Shown here piece after piece: positions 51,970 through 62,100 of a stretch of DNA of 64,000 nt. The DNA comes from CAYPNF01 sp964411985 (GTDB lineage: Bacteria > Verrucomicrobiota > Verrucomicrobiia > Limisphaerales > J093). Position 1 is the first letter of the stretch. Each line of letters starts with the position of its first letter. The notes beneath the pieces are model-generated. The model saw only the letters and a program-made list of their open reading frames with translations, was not told the origin of the DNA and searched no databases. The translations under genes were made by a program, and so were the position numbers. The DNA lies in the NCBI GenBank assembly GCA_964411985.1, contig CAYPNF010000016.1, positions 1 to 64,000 of the forward strand, in the 5' to 3' direction.

Positions 51970-53457
51970 ATGAACTGCAACCTGATGTTACTCGCTGTGC
52001 TGTTATTGTCCACGGCAGCTTACACTGCCGACTCCGCTGGTGGTTCCAAGGTGACCCCTGTAGAATGGCTGCAAAAGCAAACCCCGCCTCGTTTCAAACC
52101 GGGTCACACGTTGCCGCGCCTGGGTCAAATGCACTGTGTCAATCCGCCCGTGGACCTTCGGGCTGAACTGGCTCGGAACTGGGGATTCGCCGTCCGCCTG
52201 AATCGGCCGATGGGAGAGCCGGAATTGCTTCGGCTTTGCGCCGAGAACCCCGCGGTCTATCAACCCGCCGCAATGATCGGAAACCTGGCGAACATGGAAA
52301 CCGATCGTTCGCGCAACTGGCCGGAAGGCACGTTCCTCTGCAAAGCCGATGGTTCACCCATTGCAGGTCGCCCCATTTTCAGCCCCGAAATGCCCGAGGC
52401 GGCCTGGCGCATGGTCATCGACGAGGCGATTCGGCAGATCGATGGGCAGCGGGGAAACCTGCCGCCGGAGGCAGTCGTTACGATTGAGAATTGGACCGAG
52501 TATGGCTTGACTGTGCCGATAGAAATGGCGAAACACGCCGCCCAGGATCCCAAGGTCCTCGCGGCCAAAGGCAACCGCTCCTGGCAGGAATATGTGTCCG
52601 AGCGCAAGGCCCACTACGAGAAGCAGTTTGCCGAGGCGATTCATCGCAAGTATCCAAAGGCGCTCCACACGGCATATACTTACGGCGGCTTTGTCGGCAA
52701 ACCGACCGGAGATTGGGCTTGGGATTGGCAACAGATGAAAGGCACCACCGACCTGCCCAGCCCCGAGTGCTATTACAACTACTTCAACTCTGGATTCCTC
52801 GGAGGCAAGGACATGCTGACTCTGCGGTTGTACGGACGGCACATCGAGATCCTGGAAGGATCTCCGCATTACCTCGGCTGGCTCTGCGCCGGGTACGAAC
52901 GCAAGATCGCGGACTACCAGGGCGACCCCGCGCAGGGAATGTATGCCGACCTGCCGCGGTGGACGGGGTATCTGAAGATGTCGTACCTCGCCGGAATGTT
53001 GGGGGGTATCACCACGGGCGAGTTCGGCTGCGAAGTCCGCTACGAGCCCTTTGATCCGGCCCAACCGCCGAAGTGGCTCGATCAGATGCTGGCCGTGTCC
53101 CACACGCACGCCCTGTTCACCTGGATCGAGACGGACTTGCGTAACAGCCAACTGCTGCCCGGTCCCAAACCGCACGCGTGGAGCAAAGAGCAACCTGCCT
53201 ATGAATTTCCCACCGGACACAAGGACACCCGCGTGCTCGTCCGCCGAGTCAACGGCACTTCTCGTTGGCTCATCGGCGCGTGGGCGGCCGACGGCGTTGA
53301 ACGAGAGGTAACCGTGAACATCCCCGATCTAGGGGATGTTCATATCCTGGCGCGTCCGGCCGGAACGATCTATTTCGTGGTGCGGGAGGGCGAAAGAAAG
53401 AAGAGAACCTGGCTAGATGAAGATGCGACGAAGCCAAGCCTCAAGGTTAACCGATAA
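51970..53457 (+). CDS. Secreted protein of unknown family, glycosidase-like size
   Basis: This 495-residue protein has a signal peptide (MNCNLMLLAVLLLSTAAYTA). I recognise no catalytic family. Its length and motifs such as AVVTIENWTEYGLTVP, ALHTAYTYGGFVGKPTGDW and MSYLAGMLGGITTGEFGCEV suggest a TIM-barrel hydrolase with a small C-terminal beta domain (RWLIGAWAADGVEREVTVNI). Two candidate glutamates are in TIENWTEYG and TTGEFGCEV. It is the first secreted protein after the cytochrome and has a strong GGAGG site. A role in glycan breakdown is inferred from the neighbours. Confidence 0.75.
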   Translation: MNCNLMLLAVLLLSTAAYTADSAGGSKVTPVEWLQKQTPPRFKPGHTLPRLGQMHCVNPPVDLRAELARNWGFAVRLNRPMGEPELLRLCAENPAVYQPAAMIGNLANMETDRSRNWPEGTFLCKADGSPIAGRPIFSPEMPEAAWRMVIDEAIRQIDGQRGNLPPEAVVTIENWTEYGLTVPIEMAKHAAQDPKVLAAKGNRSWQEYVSERKAHYEKQFAEAIHRKYPKALHTAYTYGGFVGKPTGDWAWDWQQMKGTTDLPSPECYYNYFNSGFLGGKDMLTLRLYGRHIEILEGSPHYLGWLCAGYERKIADYQGDPAQGMYADLPRWTGYLKMSYLAGMLGGITTGEFGCEVRYEPFDPAQPPKWLDQMLAVSHTHALFTWIETDLRNSQLLPGPKPHAWSKEQPAYEFPTGHKDTRVLVRRVNGTSRWLIGAWAADGVEREVTVNIPDLGDVHILARPAGTIYFVVREGERKKRTWLDEDATKPSLKVNR

Positions 53458-53552
53458 CCAACAAAACCCAATATGACTTCGCTGAAACCAAGTTACGTAA
53501 GCCGCACTTTCTTCACGGCACAAATAGTACATTGCATACGAATTGGCACCTT

Positions 53553-53861
53553 ATGAAACGCATACTGCTCTCGATTACATTGATTGTATTCTCGATACTC
53601 ACTGCCATTGCTTTATGGCAGCACGGCTATTGGGGAATATTTGCGCCGCACTTCAAGAGTACCGCTGCGGCTCAGGTCTTTGCCGACCTGGTGATAGCCC
53701 TTTCCCTGTTCCTTTGCTGGATGTGGCGTGATGCGCGTTCTACTGGACGCAATCCATGGCCGTGGCTGGCGCTCACCTTGGCCACCGGTTCCATCGGCGC
53801 CCTGCTGTATCTGCTGTGTGTACCCGCTCACAAGCACGATCCCTCGGCCGGGACGAGATGA
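53553..53861 (+). CDS. DUF2834-like small membrane protein
   Basis: The ATG at 53553 (MKRILLSITLIVFSILTAIA) gives 102 residues with three hydrophobic segments. GYWGIFAPHFKSTAAAQVF and SIGALLYLLCVPAHK fit DUF2834 membrane proteins of unknown role. It is preceded by an AT-rich 95-bp gap that contains a 27-codon frame overlapping its start. Its base composition at the 5' end is more AT-rich than that of the flanking enzymes, so it may be a recent arrival. Confidence 0.7.
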   Translation: MKRILLSITLIVFSILTAIALWQHGYWGIFAPHFKSTAAAQVFADLVIALSLFLCWMWRDARSTGRNPWPWLALTLATGSIGALLYLLCVPAHKHDPSAGTR

Positions 53862-53882
53862 GTCACTCCCGCAGATCGAGTC

Positions 53883-56060
53883 ATGAATCCGAAACGTCTT
53901 ATCACCTTCATTCTCGCGCTGTCCCCGCAGGTCATCGCCATGCAGGCAAAGAACCCCGGGGATTTCGCGATCGAATTGCCGGGCACCAACGCTACGAGAC
54001 GACTGCCTGCGATTGGCCTAGTCCTCGGGGTGGCGCTCAACAGGATCATCGCCGACCCGGAGGCTCCGGACATCAGGTCGTCCCCCCTGCCCGCCCGCCA
54101 GGTCCATCTCGACTTCCACACCTCGCAATGGATTCCCGAGGTTGGCACGCGTTTCAGCAAGGTCCAGTTCCAGCAGGCGCTAAAGCTGGGTCACGTCAAC
54201 TGGATCAATCTCTTTGCCAAGTGCCACCACAGCTGGAGCTACTATCCAACGACGGTCGGCCGCCAGCACCCCAACTTGACGTTCGATTTGCTGGGCCAGC
54301 AAGTCGAGGCCTGCCATGCGATGGGCGTGCGTTGCCCGTTCTACTTCACCGTCGGCTGGTCGGCAACGGACGCCCAAGATCATCCCGAATGGTGCGTGCG
54401 GAAGAAGGACGGTTCCGCTGCCACCATCAACCTGGATGAGAAAGCCGCGCCGTCCGAACGCCGTCCGATTGTCTCCTGGAAGTTCTTGTGTCCAAGCGGA
54501 GCCTATAGGAACCTCATCCTCCGGCAAACGGAGGAGCTCTGCCGGCGGTACCCCGTGGATGGTTTCTGGTACGACATCACCTACGGCCCCGCTTGCTATT
54601 GCGAGCCGTGCCGCAAGGGAATGTCCGCGGAAGGGGTGGACGTCGAAGACGATGCGGCCGTGGCGGACTACAATGAACGGAAGTGGCGGAGCTTCTTTGC
54701 GGCCGCGCGACAACTTGTGGCCCGCTTTCATCCCCAAGCGACGGTCTTCTTTAACAACACCGCTGGACTCACGGCCGACAACCTGGCGCGCCGAATGTAT
54801 ACTTACAACACGCAGCAGGAGATGGAGGATTTGCCGACGACCTGGGGTGGCTACGACAAGCTGGCGCTGCGCGCGAAATACTTTCACAACTTCAGTGAGC
54901 CGATTGTGGCGATGAGCGGGAAGTTCCACACCACGTGGGGCGAATTCGGCGGATTCAAGCACCCGGACGCCATCCGGTACGAGGCCGCTGCGATGATCGC
55001 CAACGGTGTCGCCTGCAATTTCGGAGACCAGTTACATCCTTCCGGCGAGATGGACCTCGAAACCTACCGGAACATTGGTCACGCGTACGTTTACGTGGAG
55101 CAGATCGAGCTGTACGGACTCGGCGGAAAACCCATCTCGCGCCTCGGCGTATGGCTGAGCGGAACCACTGCGGATGACGAGGGGGTTTCCAGCATGCTGC
55201 AGGAACTCCAGGAGGACTTTGTCGTCGTGGATCCAACCAACAACCTGGCCACCCTCGATGCCGTTATCCTGACCGGTGCGCCTGGACTTAAGCCAGGGCA
55301 GGCTGAGCTGCTCGAAGCCTTTGTGAAACGTGGCGGAGCCTTGCTGGTGCTGGGCGAGAGCGCCCTGAACCGCGACCGCAATGGTTTCCTGCTGGACATC
55401 GGTGCGCGCTACCTTGGCCCCGCAAGCTTCCAGGAGGATTACCTAGTGGTGGGGGAGACGCTTGGAAACGGGCTGGAGTCCACCCCCTTCCTCAACTACG
55501 AGGCAGCGCTCCGGGTTCAGCCAGACGCAGGAGCACAGGTGCTGGCGCGCATCCGCGAGCCCTATTTCAACCGTACCTACGGCCAATACTGCTCCCACCA
55601 GAATACTCCCTATCAACTGCAAGACGCCACGCATCCAGGCGCGGTGCAGAAAGGCCGGGTCCTGTTCCTGCCGCATCGTCTGGGCAAACTCTACAGCGAG
55701 AACGGGGCGCGCTTGCACCGAGATTTCTTCGGCAATGCCCTGCGTCGGATTTACCGCCAACCCATGGTACGCACGGAACTCCCAAGCGCCGGCCGTGTCA
55801 CTCTTCTTAAACAATCCGAACAACATCGTTATGTGGCGCATCTACTTTACGCCCCGCCGCTCCAGCGCGGACGCTGCCAAGTCATCGAAGACCTGCCGGA
55901 GCTGAGGAACGTGCCTGTTGTCGTGAGGGTCCAGGAGAACATCAAGAAGGCCTACGTGATCCCCGGCCACAAGCGGCTTTCCCTGCGCAGGTCGGAGACT
56001 AGCGTCCGCGTCGTAGTTCCCGCATTCCAGTCCCACGTGGCCGTTGTAATGGAGTACTAA
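53883..56060 (+). CDS. GHL6-like glycoside hydrolase with beta-galactosidase trimerisation-like domain
   Basis: This 725-residue protein has an N-terminal signal ending near IAMQA. The TIM-barrel part includes HLDFHTSQWIPEVGTRFSKV, NWINLFAKCHHSWSYYPTTV and DGFWYDITYGPACYCEPCRK, all typical of the hypothetical glycosyl hydrolase 6 family, related to GH29/GH42. A Rossmann-like trimerisation domain follows (ILTGAPGLKPGQAELLEAFV, then GGALLVLGESALN) at about 440-520. The C-terminal domain is all beta. The substrate is unknown. It is followed 3 bp later by the esterase gene, so they form one operon. Confidence 0.82.
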   Translation: MNPKRLITFILALSPQVIAMQAKNPGDFAIELPGTNATRRLPAIGLVLGVALNRIIADPEAPDIRSSPLPARQVHLDFHTSQWIPEVGTRFSKVQFQQALKLGHVNWINLFAKCHHSWSYYPTTVGRQHPNLTFDLLGQQVEACHAMGVRCPFYFTVGWSATDAQDHPEWCVRKKDGSAATINLDEKAAPSERRPIVSWKFLCPSGAYRNLILRQTEELCRRYPVDGFWYDITYGPACYCEPCRKGMSAEGVDVEDDAAVADYNERKWRSFFAAARQLVARFHPQATVFFNNTAGLTADNLARRMYTYNTQQEMEDLPTTWGGYDKLALRAKYFHNFSEPIVAMSGKFHTTWGEFGGFKHPDAIRYEAAAMIANGVACNFGDQLHPSGEMDLETYRNIGHAYVYVEQIELYGLGGKPISRLGVWLSGTTADDEGVSSMLQELQEDFVVVDPTNNLATLDAVILTGAPGLKPGQAELLEAFVKRGGALLVLGESALNRDRNGFLLDIGARYLGPASFQEDYLVVGETLGNGLESTPFLNYEAALRVQPDAGAQVLARIREPYFNRTYGQYCSHQNTPYQLQDATHPGAVQKGRVLFLPHRLGKLYSENGARLHRDFFGNALRRIYRQPMVRTELPSAGRVTLLKQSEQHRYVAHLLYAPPLQRGRCQVIEDLPELRNVPVVVRVQENIKKAYVIPGHKRLSLRRSETSVRVVVPAFQSHVAVVMEY

Positions 56061-56063
56061 CCC

Positions 56064-57161
56064 ATGAATCATCAACTGGATCTAGCAAAGATGGCTGCAG
56101 CCCAACGCCGTCGCGACTTTCTTAAAGTACACGTCGTTGCAAGCATGGGCGCCATCATGGCGGGATTGAGTCCATCGGAGGCGGCGCCCTTAGAGACCAC
56201 GGCCTCAGCGTCCGGGATTTCGTCTCCAGACAAGTTGCGTGAGCAATACTTGTCCTGCCTTGGCGGACCATTCCCGAACTCTATCCCGCTGGATCCCCAA
56301 CTGCGCAGCAGCACTCAGAAGGTCGGGTATCGCATCGATTCCCTGACCTATTCCTCACCGCTGGGCGGACGAATTCCTGCATTATTATTGGTCCCGGATC
56401 AAGCGACCGCCGCTCATCCTGCTCCTGGCATCGCTGTCTGGCATCAGCACAATGGCCAATATTTCTTGGGCAAATCCGAGCCTGCGGGGTTGGCTGGTAA
56501 TCCCATGCATCACACGGCGGTGGCGCTGGCCAAAGAGGGATACGTGGTGATTTGCCCCGATGCGCTCGGCTTCGGAGAACGTCAGGATCCCACTGGGAAG
56601 CTAAAAAACGGCGATTACGAACGCTTCGTATTTCTCCGTGAAGTGGTGCGGGGACGCAGTCTGGCTTGGGTGAACATATCGGATATGCGGCGAGCCGTGG
56701 ACCTTCTTTGCCAACGTCCGGAGGTGCGGGCCGACCAACTGGGCTGCTACGGCCACTCCATGGGTTCGACCCACTGCTGGTTAGTTGGCCCGCTAGAGCC
56801 ACGGTTGAAATGCATCGTCGGTAACTGTTGCCTGCCCACCTACGAAGGCATCGAGCAAGAGCATTTATTGCACTGTTTTCCAAATTTCGTGCCCGGTTGG
56901 GCACAGTTGGGTGACACACCGGATATCGCCTCTCTCATCGCACCCCGAGCGCTGCATCTGAGTCTTGGAGAAACTGATCATGGAAGTCCCATTGAATCCG
57001 CGCGCCGTGGAATCAAGCGAATCGCCGCTGCCTACGAAAAATCCGGAGCATCCGCCAATTTCACCCATTTCATCGAACCGAATACAGGTCATGTCCTTTC
57101 CGACGCCATGTGGCAGCGGGCGAGAGATTGTTTCGGCCGGCATCTAAAGTTCAAACCATAA
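56064..57161 (+). CDS. Tat-exported alpha/beta-hydrolase (acetyl-xylan-esterase-like)
   Basis: This 365-residue protein has a twin-arginine signal (QRRRDFLKVHVVASMGAIMA). The alpha/beta-hydrolase core has the nucleophile elbow GHSMG with Ser232, a probable acid in LHLSLGETDHGSP and a His in EPNTGHVLSD. The overall pattern fits abhydrolase_7/acetyl-xylan esterase-like proteins that remove acyl groups from polysaccharides. The gene starts 3 bp after the GHL6-like gene and ends 6 bp before the beta-helix gene, so all three are co-transcribed. The ester substrate is not known. Confidence 0.85.
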   Translation: MNHQLDLAKMAAAQRRRDFLKVHVVASMGAIMAGLSPSEAAPLETTASASGISSPDKLREQYLSCLGGPFPNSIPLDPQLRSSTQKVGYRIDSLTYSSPLGGRIPALLLVPDQATAAHPAPGIAVWHQHNGQYFLGKSEPAGLAGNPMHHTAVALAKEGYVVICPDALGFGERQDPTGKLKNGDYERFVFLREVVRGRSLAWVNISDMRRAVDLLCQRPEVRADQLGCYGHSMGSTHCWLVGPLEPRLKCIVGNCCLPTYEGIEQEHLLHCFPNFVPGWAQLGDTPDIASLIAPRALHLSLGETDHGSPIESARRGIKRIAAAYEKSGASANFTHFIEPNTGHVLSDAMWQRARDCFGRHLKFKP

Positions 57162-57167
57162 TCAATC

Positions 57168-59108
57168 ATGCAAAGAGAACTCCATAAACACGCGATGTCG
57201 ATATGCCGTTGGGTCTCGCTCTGGCTGGCTGGTTTGATTCTTTCCTTCGCCACGTGCGAGACCATTGCGGCAGAGTCTGTTAACGCCAGCACAGAATCCC
57301 CCTATCGCGTGACGGTAGAGGGCCGCCCCGTCGCCATCTATCAGGCGAACACCTGGGACCCGGGCTACGTGCCGTCCTATGGCGGTCCCTACTGGTTTTG
57401 CTCCTTCGACATGGCGGGGCCGGTCCAGGTCGAGGTCTCGACGTCGAGATCGATGGACAAACTGCTCGTGCTGCCGGAGTCGCGCGGAGTCGTGGCGAAC
57501 GTCACCGGCACCAACGCCGTAATGCAGTTCGCCCAGCCATGCCAGATTGTCTTCGAACCGGACGGCAAGAACGGACCTCTGTTGCTCTTTGCCAATCCAC
57601 CCGAGCAGGCAACGCCGGACAAGAATGACCCGAACGTCAAATACTTCGGCCCTGGGTTGCATCGGGCCGATGCCATTGAACTCACCAACAACCAGACGCT
57701 CTACCTCGCGGCGGGCGCAGTCGTGCAGGGCGGCATTCACGCGCGGGGCACAAATATCACCATCCGCGGACGCGGCATCCTCGACGGCTATGCCTATCCG
57801 CGCTTCAAGGGGCCGACACGGTACCCCGTGCTCCTGGAGAACTGCCGGGACGTCACGGTCGAAGGCGTCGTCATCAAGGACGGCTGGAGCTGGACCTTTG
57901 TACCCGGGGGGTGTGACCGGGTTCGCATCGAGAATGTGAAGCTGCTCTCGGCGCGGGTGGAGAACGGCGACGGTTTTGACATCGTCAACTCACGGAACGT
58001 CACGATCGCCAATTGTTTTGTGCGTTCCGACGACGACTGTGTGACGCCCAAAGGGATGGGGGCGCGCTGGCAGGGCTTCTATGGCGACTCGGATGCAGCC
58101 TCATCCACCGCACCTCCGGCCCGCGGAATGGCCGTGGAGAACTTGCGTGTCGAGAACTGCGTGCTGTGGAGCGACCGCGCTCACGTCTGGCGCATCGGTT
58201 GCGAGTCGCAGGCAGAGGCCTTTCGCAATCTCGTCTTCCGAAACATCGACGTCGTCCACTTTCCCGACCTCTGGACTCCCGATGAGGTCCCCTTCTGCAT
58301 CAGTCTGGAACCCTCCGAAAACATGGTGCAGGAGAACATCCTCTTCGAGGACATACGGGTCCGAACGGATGGACAGCGGGGCTTGATCGACGTGCGCCCG
58401 AAGGTCACGCAGTGGGCGCGCCATCCCGTGCCGGGCCGCATACAGAACGTCGTCTTCCGCAATGTCTCCTTCGCCGGGCGCGCAGGCAAGGTGCCCGGCC
58501 GCGTCCGCGTCAACGGTCCGGGACCCGCGCACTCGGTGGCCAACGTCCGATTCGAAAATGTCATCCGGAATGGGCAGATCCTGACGGGAGCCTCGCCCGG
58601 CGTCGAGTTGCTGGGATTTGTCGACGGGATCACTTTCGCGTCCGCTGGCGCCGGGAAACCGGCAAGCGAAGTGGCTTCGACCGCGGAAACCCGCCGCCAC
58701 GCGCCCATCGTGCTGATTGAAGCCCGCCAGGCGCGGGGCGTGATCGCAGCTCCAGGCGGTGCCGAGGGTCCCTTCAAGGCCGCCGTCGCCCGCCTGCAAG
58801 AAGGTTTGAAGCGGGCAACCGGAACAACGCTTCCGGTCGTGGAAATGGCCAAGCCCGGCTCGGCGGTGATCTTGGGCGATTCGCCGCAAGCGGCGGCCGA
58901 AGGCTTGAAGTCCGATCAGATCCCAGCCGGAGGATTCGGGATCCGGACCCTCAAGGAACGCGTCTTGATTGTCGGCGATGCCACAGGCGTGCTGCGCGGC
59001 GTGGACGTCTTCCTCGCCCGCGCACTCCATTATGTCCCGCAGGGCTCGACGGAACCGGGCACGGATCTGGTCGCCGCCCCGATGTCAGCCAGCAGCCGGC
59101 CCGAATGA
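57168..59108 (+). CDS. GH28-like right-handed beta-helix protein with alpha-glucuronidase-N-like tail
   Basis: The ATG at 57168 gives 646 residues with a signal peptide (57195 is an alternative start). The beta-helix (about 120-480) carries acidic residues at GH28-like positions: D268 and D271 in ENGDGFDIV, and D288-D290 in VRSDDDCV. The usual GHG motif is not seen, although WRIGCESQ is present. The last 130 residues (RGVIAAPGGAEGP, then AVILGDSPQAAAEGL) resemble the N-terminal domain of GH67/GH20-type enzymes and end without the catalytic part, which looks like a fused remnant. The probable target is a pectin-like glycan. Confidence 0.8.
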   Translation: MQRELHKHAMSICRWVSLWLAGLILSFATCETIAAESVNASTESPYRVTVEGRPVAIYQANTWDPGYVPSYGGPYWFCSFDMAGPVQVEVSTSRSMDKLLVLPESRGVVANVTGTNAVMQFAQPCQIVFEPDGKNGPLLLFANPPEQATPDKNDPNVKYFGPGLHRADAIELTNNQTLYLAAGAVVQGGIHARGTNITIRGRGILDGYAYPRFKGPTRYPVLLENCRDVTVEGVVIKDGWSWTFVPGGCDRVRIENVKLLSARVENGDGFDIVNSRNVTIANCFVRSDDDCVTPKGMGARWQGFYGDSDAASSTAPPARGMAVENLRVENCVLWSDRAHVWRIGCESQAEAFRNLVFRNIDVVHFPDLWTPDEVPFCISLEPSENMVQENILFEDIRVRTDGQRGLIDVRPKVTQWARHPVPGRIQNVVFRNVSFAGRAGKVPGRVRVNGPGPAHSVANVRFENVIRNGQILTGASPGVELLGFVDGITFASAGAGKPASEVASTAETRRHAPIVLIEARQARGVIAAPGGAEGPFKAAVARLQEGLKRATGTTLPVVEMAKPGSAVILGDSPQAAAEGLKSDQIPAGGFGIRTLKERVLIVGDATGVLRGVDVFLARALHYVPQGSTEPGTDLVAAPMSASSRPE

Positions 59109-59112
59109 CTCC

Positions 59113-62100
59113 ATGAAAACCTCTCCCGTCATCGTGTCCTTGGCGTGCGGTGTGGCCGCCTTTCTCAGCACTCTGGCTCCCCTCACCCACGCCGAGGAAC
59201 AAGGCGCCCGGGCACGCAACAAGCGTCTCTTCATCGTGCCGCCGCCCGGGCCAGTCCAAGTCGACGGCCGCCTGGGGGATTGGGATCTCAGCGGGCAGAT
59301 CGAGATCTACGCCAGCCGCGAATCGGCTGCCGGACAGAGCGCCAGCATCGCGGCCATGTATGACGCCGAGGCGCTGTATCTCAGCGGCGATTTCCGTGAC
59401 CCGACACCGATGATGAACCAGCACGACCCGCGCGTGAACGCCGAGAAGGCATGGGATGCGGATGCCTTCCAGTTCCGCCTCGTGCTCGATCCTAAACTAC
59501 CCTATCCCCTCCACGAGAGTTCCCTGGACAATCCCAAGCCCAATCCCGCCCTCTGCCACATGCTGCTCTGGTATTACACGGACCGGAAGGAGCCCTGCCT
59601 GCATTTGCAGTACGGCATGACCTATTCGCCGCCCAAGGCCGGGTATCCCCAGGGCGTGGTGCCCAGCGATCAATTCCAGGCTGCCTACCGCAAGTCAGAC
59701 GACGGGCTGGGCTACACCTTCGAATACCGGATTCCCTGGACGACGCTCCAGGCGTCCGTGCCCCCGAAGGCGGGCGATGCGCTGGGCGCGGCGATCCAGA
59801 TCCAATGGGGTTCGCCCGACGGGCTGACCTCGTCGGGCGGCGGTTGGGCGATGGATCTGATGGCCACGGCTGGATTCTCGTTTCAGTCCACCGCCTGCTG
59901 GGGACGCGCCCTATTCACGGTCGCAGGGAATTTGCCTCCAGTCGCGCGCGAACCCTCGGGCGGCGGGGCAGCCATTGAACCGCCACAACCGCTGACGTTT
60001 TCCTACGTCCTTCCCCAGGATGGGGAGGCGAGCATCGCGCTGTTCAATGCGGAAGGTCAGATGGTCCGGCACGTTATCGCCCAGGCGTCGCGCCGGGCCG
60101 GGGCCAATAGGGATCCGTGGGATGGTCTCGATGAGCTGGGGTCTCCGTTGCCGGCCGGCGCATATCGATGGAGGGGCATCGTCCACGAGCCCATTCGCAC
60201 GCGTCATTTGCTTTCGGTCCACAACTCCGGCATGCCCCCCTATGCCACTCCGGACGGCACCGGGGCGTGGGGTGCCGATCATGGCCGGCCGTCCACGGTC
60301 TGTACCGCCGGTGAGCACATGATCCTGGCGTGGGACGGCGGGGAAGCGGGCTGGTCGATTCTGCGCACCGATCTTCAGGGCCGGAAGCAGTGGGGCATCA
60401 AAACCGGAGCCCTGTTTCTCGCCACCGATGGAAACGAACGCCTCTTCGCCAGCGGCGGTGGCGGGTTTCATGACGGCCAGGGCGTCGAGTGTTTCTCGTT
60501 GCGCGACGGCCGGCCGCTCAATTTCGGCAATGGCAAACCCAAGATCGACGAATCCGCGGGCGGCGACCGTCGCCAGCGGGCCGTAACCGGCCTGGCCTAC
60601 GCAGGGGGTAAACTCTTTGCCGCCTACGCCCACCGGAATCTGCTGTGCCGATACGACGCGACTTCCGGGGTCCTCGAGGAATCATGGAACGTGCCGGAGG
60701 TGCGCGCGCTGGCCGCCGGGCCGGGCGGGATTCTCTTTGCGCTGAGTGCCGGCAGAGTTGTCGTGATGGCGGCTGGGCAGACGTCGCCTTTCGCCAGCGT
60801 GCATCTCGACGAACCGGTGAGCCTAGCGGTGGATACGGCTGGGGCAGTCTATGTGGCGAATCGCGGCGCATTGCAGAATGTCAGCGTCTACTCGCCCGAG
60901 GGCCGGTACCTGCGCTCCATCGGCAAGGCGGGGGGCCGTCCGCCGGTTGGCCCATACCAGCCGGAGGGCATGTATCGCCCCGGGGGCATCGCCGTCGATC
61001 GCGAAGGCAAACTATGGGTCGCGGAAATCGAGGACTCCCCAAAGCGATTCAGTGTTTGGAATCTCCAATCCGGCGCGCTGCACACCGAGTTCTTCGGCGC
61101 CAGCCAGTATGCCACGTTCGTCAGCATGGATCCGCAGCGTGAGGACGAGGTCTATTGTCATCAAACCGTCTGGAAGGTGGATCTCGACCGCGGGACCTGG
61201 CGCCCCGCCAGCACGATGTGGCGCGCGACACAACCCAACATGATCGCCGCGGCGCTGGAGAGCACCCGGGTCCTCACCGCGAAGAACGGCGGCCAGTTCG
61301 CCTGGGGCCGCGCGAACTACTCGCAGATCCTCTACCGGCGGGACGGCGACGTCTTCAAACCCATCGTTGCGGGCATGATCGTGGCCAAGGGCAACCCCTA
61401 CATCCAATGGCCGCCCTATCCGCTCATGGCCGATCAGAGCCGCTGGCCCAATGGCGTTTATTTGTGGCAGGATGCCAACGACGACCAAACCATCCAGGAG
61501 AAGGAGGTGGTCAAAAGCCCCGTCCCGCGCGGTGAAAGCTTCTGCCGCTGGGTGGACACCGACCTGAACCTGTATTGCGAAAACGGCGCCGTTTTCCGCC
61601 CCACGCGCACCACGACCGATGGCCGCCCCATCTACGACCTGACCCAGCCTGACCGGGTGCCAGTCACCGCCAATGGCGGGTTTGGCGGCATTGTCGCCGA
61701 CCCGGCGGACCAGGCCTTCTACCTCATCAAGAACGACGGCGACGGAGATGCCCAATTCCCGGGCTGGGGCCGCTACTCGATGAACGGCATGCTCGTTTGG
61801 GGATATCGCAGCGCCCTGAGCTGGAATGCCGCACTCGGCCGCCCTGTGGCGAAGGCGGGGCAGATCTGGGGAATCACCTCGCCGCTAGGGGTGGCCGGCG
61901 ACATCACCGGGGTGGCTAGCTACTTTGGCACCTTCCACCTCATGACCCGCGATGGCCTCTATGTCGCCCAGCTCTTCAAGGACCAGCGCCTGGGTGAGAC
62001 CGGCCCGGAAGTAATCAATGCCGAGGCCTTCGCCGGGCAGTTGGTGAAGCTCGAAAAGAGCGGACGCTACTTGCTCCTCGCCGGCGATACCGATGGACGG

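Noticed and set aside
53473..53556. A 27-codon frame (MTSLKPSYVSRTFF...) ending over the start of the DUF2834 gene
   Set aside because: The overlap could suggest a leader peptide, but there is no ribosome site and no conserved pattern, so I do not call it a gene.
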